A stretch of 64,000 nt of DNA from Helianthus annuus (Eukaryota > Streptophyta > Magnoliopsida > Asterales > Asteraceae), in NCBI RefSeq assembly GCF_002127325.2, contig NC_035438.2, positions 88,784,385 through 88,848,384 on the forward strand. The letters run 5' to 3'. The notes under the pieces were generated by a model. That model was not told the DNA's origin. It searched no databases and saw nothing but the letters and a program-made list of their open reading frames with translations. Within the stretch, counting starts at the first letter, position 1. Each line of letters begins with the position of its first letter. This document shows positions 58,848-64,000 of the stretch, piece after piece. The position numbers and the translations under genes are program-made.

Positions 58848-60149
58848 TTGGTAAAAGGAGTTCGAGACAAGATGGCTGAAGGCAAGGGAAAGGAAGTCAA
58901 TATGGTATACTCTGATGAAAAGGTTCCTCACAAAAAGCATCGGTTGGAAGCCTGGGAGCTTCAGTGTGTCTGCTTCCCCCCAACGAGGAAGGATCCACTT
59001 CCCAGTCCCCTTGTGGTAGAAGCCACCGTGGGAACACTACAAACATGTAAAGCATACAAAGATACTGGGGCAGCCACTGAAATCATGTTCGAAAAGTTCT
59101 TCAACCGTTTAAGCAATGAAGAACGTTCAAGGCTTCAACCTTCCGGAACCTCCATAAAAGGTATCGCCGATATAACCCTCAAGCCTCTGGGGCAGCTAAC
59201 CCTTGATGTTCGTTTTAGCGAAGGATCGAAAGAGAGAATCCGATCATTAACCTTTGTGGTTATCAACATCCCCTCAAGTTATGACGTAATCATAGGGAGG
59301 CCTGGACACTGTGCATTTTACATGGCAGTGTCTGTTGGCCATGGCACAGTCAAATTCCCTACTGAAAGAGGGATAGCAACCCTTCAACCCTCGCAGGAAG
59401 CTTACATGATTGAGGGTGAAAGCTCAAACAGTGTAGAAGACAGGCAAGGGTTGGTCATAAACCCTAAATACCCTGAGCAACGAATAAGGGTCAACCCAAA
59501 CCTTTCCCAGGAGACCCTTTCATACCTTGAAAAGCTGCTAAAACATCACAGTGATGTATTCGCTTGGTGTCCTGAAGATATGACTGGGATCCCCCGGAAC
59601 ATTGCCGAACACGAGTTAAGAATACCACCGGATGTCAAACCGGTGGTCCAAAAGAAAAGAAGCCGGGCACCCGAAAGAAGCCTGGCAGCTTGCCAAGAGG
59701 TTGAAAAACTTGTGGCGGCCGGCATTCTCCGAGAAGTCAAGTACCAATCATGGGTTGCAAACCCGGTCATGGTCAAGAAACCCGACAACTCTTGGAGAAT
59801 GTGCATAGATTTTAAAGATCTTAACAAAGCTTGTCCCAAAGATTGTTACCCACTGCCGGAAATCGATCTCAAAGTCGATTCCCTCACAGGATATTCGTTT
59901 AAATGCTTTCTTGATGCATACAAAGGTTATCACCAAATCCTCATGAAGAAGGAGGATGAAGAAAAGACAGCTTTTCACACGGACAAAGGTATCTTTTGTT
60001 ATCAAAAGATGCCTTTTGGCCTCAAAAATGCAGGTGCCACCTATCAGCGACTCGTTGACAAGGCCTTCGAAAACCAAATTGGCAAAAACATGGAGGCGTA
60101 CGTTGATGACTTGGTGATTAAAAGCAAAAACGGAACACCAAATGCTTGA
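58848..60149 (+). pseudogene. Element F protease and RT
   Basis: Frame 3 is open from the zinc-finger region (about 58735). Protease: KDTGAATEIM active site and VIIGRP flap region. RT: NPVMVKKPDNSWRMCIDFKD, CFLDAYKGYHQILM, MPFGLKNAGATYQRLVD and YVDDLVIKSK, with catalytic aspartates present. A frameshift at about 60140 ends it; the frame-1 ORF takes over. No proper start codon, since it follows gag by frameshift. Confidence 0.9.
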
Positions 60150-61497
60150 CGATATTCAAGAAACTTTCAAGAACCTCAGAAAGGTCAACATGAAGCTCAA
60201 TCCGGAGAAATGCTCGTTCGGATTCGAGGAAGGAAAATTCTTGGGTCACATCGTCAGAAAGCAAAGCATCAAGGCCAACCCTAACAAAGTAAAAGCCGTC
60301 CTCGAAGCTAAACCACCAAGAACCAAGAAGGAGGTTGAAAGCTTAAATGGGAAGCTTGCAGCCTTGAAGCGTTTTACCTCAAAATTGGCCGAAAGATCTC
60401 TACCCTTCTACAAAACGCTCAAGAACTGCTCAGACAAGAAGGATTTCAAATGGACCGATGAAGCTGAAGAAGCTTTCAATCAAATGAAGAAGCACTTAGC
60501 TTCCCTACCAGATATTGCAACACCAGAAACTGGGGAGGTAATATCGGTGTACCTTTCAATCGCCGACGAAGCCATCAGTGCAGTTCTCACCATTGAAAGA
60601 GACAAGGCTCAGGTACCCATTTATTTTTTCAGCAAAACTCTAAAATTAGCTGAAACCAAATACCCTCCCCTCGAAAAACTTGCCCTAGCTCTGGTTCAAA
60701 CAGCTAGAAGGCTTAGGAGATACTTCCAAGCACATCCTATACAAGTGGTCACTGATCAACCTGTCAAGAATGTGCTTGAAAAACCTGAAAACTCGGGAAG
60801 GCTAGCAAAATGGGCAGTGGAACTAGGTGAACATAACATCACCTATGTCCCACGAAAAGCCATTAAAGCTCAGGTTCTGGCTGACTTCCTGGTTGAAGTC
60901 CCAAGCCAAACAATTGATGAAGTAAACACCACAACCGCTGAACCCTCCAACCCTGAAGCCTGGAAATTATTCACTGATGGGGCTTCAAGCGTTGAAGGGT
61001 CAGGAGCTGGTTTAGTTCTAATCAACCCTGAAGGGCTAGAATTCACATATGCTCTCCGTTTTAATTTTCAGACCACCAATAACGAGGCTGAATACGAGGC
61101 ATTGATCGCTGGTTTAAGACTGGCCAAAGAAATGAAAGTCCAGAAGCTTGAAGTGTTCACAGATTCATTACTAGTCTCAAGCCAAGTTAACGACAACTAT
61201 ATCGCTAAAGAACCCAACATGAGAAGATACAAAGAGAAGTCCAAGGAGTTAATGAACACCTTCCAAACATGCAGCATCAAACAAATTCCAAGGTCCCAAA
61301 ACAAAAAGGCCGATGCCTTGAGCAAATTGGCATCCCTCACATTCGCCCACCTCACGAAAAAGGTGTTGGTTGAAGTGTTGAAGGCCCCATCGATTGATGA
61401 ATTGGAAGTACAAGATGTAGTCACCGAGGAAGATCCAAATTGGATGACTCCCATCAAAAAATCCTCCAAGATAATGAACTACCCAATGATCAAATAG
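60142..61497 (+). pseudogene. Element F RT thumb and dual RNase H
   Basis: Frame 1 carries the RT connection (VNMKLNPEKCSFGFEEGKFL), the Ty3-type RNase H (IYFFSKTLKLAETKYPPLEK, VVTDQPVKNVLEKPE), and a second, plant/archaeal-like RNase H: WKLFTDGASSVEGSGAGLVL, NNEAEYEALIAGLRLA, VFTDSLLVSSQV and RSQNKKADALSKLAS. The Asp, Glu, Asp and Asp catalytic set is visible. A second RNase H domain defines the Tat/Ogre group. The frame ends in TAG at 61495-61497 after a shift to frame 3. Confidence 0.92.
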
Positions 61498-62672
61498 AAG
61501 CCGAAAAGGTTAAAATCAAAGCAAGACAATATGTGTTGCAAGGAGAAACCCTCTACAAAAAAGGTTACCTTGCACCCTTGCTAAGATGTGTGGGTCCCGA
61601 ACAAAGCAAGTATTTGATTAAGGAAGTACATGAAGGAATATGTGGAGCTCATTTTGGAGCTAGGTCGGTGGTTGCAAAGCTCATGAACCTTGGATATTTC
61701 TGGCCGTTGATGCATCGTGACACCGTTGAACAATTGAAGAAATGTGATGCCTGTCAAATTCATGCCCCAATTCCAAGAAGTCCCAAACATGACCTTGTTC
61801 CAATAACCTCGGCATGGCCATTCCATAAATGGGGAATGGACATTGTTGGGCCATTCCCTCCAAGCAAAGGGGGAGTAAAGTTCTTGTTGGTAGCAATCGA
61901 CTACTTCAGCAAGTGGCCAGAGGTTAAACCCCTTGCCAAGATCACAGGAAAACAAGTCATAGACTTCGTTTGGGAAAATATCATCTGCCGCTATGGGTTG
62001 CCGGGGGTAATTGTCACCGATAATGGAAAGCAATTTGCCGAGAAACCTTTCAGCCTTTGGTGCAAGGAATACAGGATCAACCAGATCTTTAGCTCAGTGG
62101 CTTACCCGCAGTCAAACGGCCAGGTCGAAAGGACCAACAGAAGCATTGTGGAAGGCATCAAAACAAGATTGGGAAGATATGAAAGCAATTGGCTCGAAGA
62201 ATTGCCTAGCGTTTTATGGGCAATTAGAACAACCGAAAAAGCAAGTCACAAGAAAACACCTTACAGCTTGGTATTTGGATCCGAGGCCATAATCCCTGCT
62301 GAAATAGGAGTTGTAACCCAACGAATTGTCAACATGGATCCCGAAGTAAATCAACAAGAGACCATGTTGAATTTACAACTCCTAGAGGAAGCCCGAGATC
62401 AAGCGGCAATACAAGAAGCCAAATATAAACAAAAGATGGAAGCCTACTACAACAAGAAGGTTAAGAATGAACGATTCAAACCAGGGGATCTAGTCCTCAG
62501 AAACAACGAAGCTAGCAAAAAGGAAAATCAAGGGAAGCTGGGCCCAAAATGGGAAGGTCCATATACCATCCTCGAAGCACACAAGGGCGGATCCTACAAG
62601 CTAGCAGACTCAGAAGGCAAAAGGCTTCCAAGACATTGGAACGGAAAAACCCTGAGAAAATTCTATGTTTAG
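61440..62672 (+). pseudogene. Element F integrase
   Basis: Frame 3 reads the zinc-binding domain (VHEGICGAHFGARSVV to LKKCDACQ), then the DDE core: WGMDIVGPFPPSKGG, VTDNGKQF and NGQVERTNRS, all residues present. The C-terminal part has FKPGDLVLRNNEASK and KLGPKWEGPYTILEAHKGG. It ends at TAG 62670-62672. No chromodomain, as expected for Tat. The coding piece itself is intact, but it is out of frame with the RNase H segment. Confidence 0.92.
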
Positions 62673-63585
62673 ACAAAAAAGTTTGGTTTGTATCAAAATG
62701 AAAACCTTTTGTAAAAAGCAGGTACTGCTTGAATGAATGAAGTTGATTTATCAAACTTGTCTTTCTATCCTAATATCAGGTTGAGAACCTAGCAAAAAAC
62801 TCTATGGCAAGGGCCATGTAAGGGGATGAGCTCCCAGGCCATATCGCTCAATAGGTTCAAGGGTTGAATGAACCTATATAAGGGGTGAGTTCCTAAATCA
62901 ATACAACTCCATGAGACTTATTAAGCGAAAATAACAATGTCTCATAGGCAGGTTTGAACAGCCTACACCAATCGTTCCTTAAGTCTTAGAAATGCAATCA
63001 ACAAATAGGCTTACGAAATCAAGTAAATCACAAAAAAAATGAAAAGGATAGATACTACGTCTTCTTGTTCATAAACACTAAGGCTAAGTGTCTGCAGCAC
63101 TGAACCCTTTAAAGTGTAAAAAACAAAAGACAAAGTAAACTCAACAAAAGACAAGGCTAAGAAAAAATGATAATTGACAAAGGGAAAATAAGCAGGCCCA
63201 CCAATAAAACATGCAAACCAAACCAAAAGCTATCAAGGCTTCAAGCCACCCAGATAATAAGCTCGAAACGTTGAAGGCTTCAACCCAAAAGCAGCTAACC
63301 AAAAGGCTCGAAGGGTTAAGAGCCTACGGAACAAATCAAGTAAAGCAAGTAAACAAACATACAACAAGTAACATAATAACCATCATACCATAACTAGGAA
63401 GGTCATAAGAGACCTTCATAAAAGAGTTAAAGCAAGTTCTAGTAACTTGCAAGAGAAACTATTGTTCAAATGGCCATACAGGCCCAACAAACCACCAACA
63501 GGAACCTTAAGGGTTCCTGAAAACCTAATATTGTTTAAAACGTTACAGACATAAAGTGTTTTGCTAAGAAAGCTACGAATAAACG
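62673..63585 (+). other. Non-coding region of F after pol
   Basis: About 0.9 kb without a credible ORF. It has AAGGGTT/AACCCTT-type motifs (for example GAAGGCTTCAACCC near 63280) and A-rich stretches. It corresponds to the spacer between pol and the antisense ORF in Tat elements. Confidence 0.5.
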
Positions 63586-64000
63586 TCAGATGGCAGAAGG
63601 CTTGGAACCTTCAGCTTTGGACTTCTTGGCTTTCTTAGACTTCTTGGCCTTAGCGCCATCACCACCACCAACCGCGGAGGTCTCTAAACCAACATCCTTT
63701 GAAGCATCAGGCAGACTGGAAAGGGTATCATCACTATCTCCGGAATAAGATCTCTTCTTGGAAAGGGAGCCCAAAACCTCAGCACACACCTTTTCATTCA
63801 GACCCTCAGGTTTCATATCCTGTAAAACAGATAAAGGCTTACCAAAGCAAGAGGAAACCTGATAAACATAGGGATAGGTTAGCCTCTCCATTTGTTCAAC
63901 TGAGCTCTTGAATACATCAGAAGAATCCGGGCGAAATAAGGGAGACTTTTCCAGAGCATGCCCAGCTTCATGCAGTTTATAACCAGCAACAAGACCTTGG
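63586..64000 (-). CDS. Antisense ORF of element F (Tat-type), C-terminal part
   Basis: The minus strand is open from the window edge (frame reads HEAGHALEKSPLFRPDSSDV upstream of the first visible Met at 63891) to the stop at 63586. Visible residues include MERLTYPYVYQVSSCFGKPL, a Ser/Asp-rich stretch (SYSGDSDDTLSSLPDAS) and a Lys-rich C-terminus (AKKSKKAKKSK) that could be a nuclear-localisation signal. Tat elements such as Grande and Retand carry an antisense gene between pol and the 3' LTR, and this resembles the plant family labelled putative gypsy-type transposon; the match is from memory of the family. Function unknown. About 138 codons are visible. Confidence 0.7.
   Translation of the reverse strand, partial: QGLVAGYKLHEAGHALEKSPLFRPDSSDVFKSSVEQMERLTYPYVYQVSSCFGKPLSVLQDMKPEGLNEKVCAEVLGSLSKKRSYSGDSDDTLSSLPDASKDVGLETSAVGGGDGAKAKKSKKAKKSKAEGSKPSAI

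Larger units (their letters stand above)
56428..64000 (+). mobile_element. Element F: Tat-lineage Ty3/gypsy element (3' end outside)
   Basis: A 617-bp LTR (56428-57044) is followed by gag, protease, RT, two RNase H domains and integrase, then a long 3' region with an antisense ORF. A second RNase H and an antisense ORF after pol are marks of the Tat group. Several stops and frameshifts break gag-pol. The 3' LTR and the right TSD are outside the window. It sits in the 5' LTR of D. Confidence 0.9.

Overview
This window is plant nuclear DNA made almost entirely of LTR retrotransposons inserted into one another; I see no host gene, rRNA or tRNA gene. The organism is most likely a composite (Asteraceae) or another asterid eudicot. 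That is inferred from the dominance of Tekay/Del-like chromovirus elements with 2-3.6 kb LTRs, a SIRE-type copia element with an extra ORF, an Athila derivative and a Tat element. It is not proven.

Layout. Positions 1-2388 are the 3' end of a SIRE/Maximus-like Ty1/copia element (envelope-like ORF, polypurine tract, LTR). From about 2389 to at least 56427 lies element D, an old decayed minus-strand Tekay-like element: 3' LTR 2389-5471, pol 5506-8834, gag 8835-9623 continuing at 43628-44038, an extra ORF upstream of gag at 44446-45898 continuing at 52799-52996, a leader with an array of small hairpins, PBS 53485-53496, and a 5' LTR from 53500. D was later hit three times: by C in gag, by E in the extra ORF, and by F in the 5' LTR.

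Element C (plus strand, 9629-43622, TSD CAGTA) is itself split in its RNase H by element B (minus, 15168-39815, TSD GGTTG). The 5' LTR of B is split by element A (minus, 24720-36864, TSD CTTAA). Nesting is therefore four deep (D > C > B > A), and LTR divergence agrees: about 6 mismatches in 3491 bp for A, roughly 45 in 3.6 kb for B, more in C. A has one uninterrupted 1507-residue Gag-Pol, clean PBS, PPT and TSD, and looks recently active. B, C, D and F carry stops and frameshifts.

Element E (minus, 45904-52793, TSD ATCAC) is a 6.9 kb non-autonomous element with an Athila-type tRNA-Asp primer site. It has 1694-bp LTRs differing at about 6 sites and one ORF: Tyr/Pro-rich repeats, a coiled coil and a protease-like domain lacking the catalytic Asp. 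It encodes no RT or integrase and presumably moves in trans. Element F (plus, 56428 to beyond 64000) is a Tat-lineage Ty3/gypsy element with a 617-bp LTR, dual RNase H, integrase, and an antisense ORF running off the right edge.

The most unusual signals are: the array of about eleven 21-22 nt mini-hairpins in the D leader, whose stem sequences vary while pairing is kept; the extra acidic/proline-rich ORF between PBS and gag in D; a frame-preserving candidate intron inside gag of C; the protein and GC-rich dyad repeats of E; and a 19-nt near-palindrome kept near the 3' end of the internal region in A, B, C and D.
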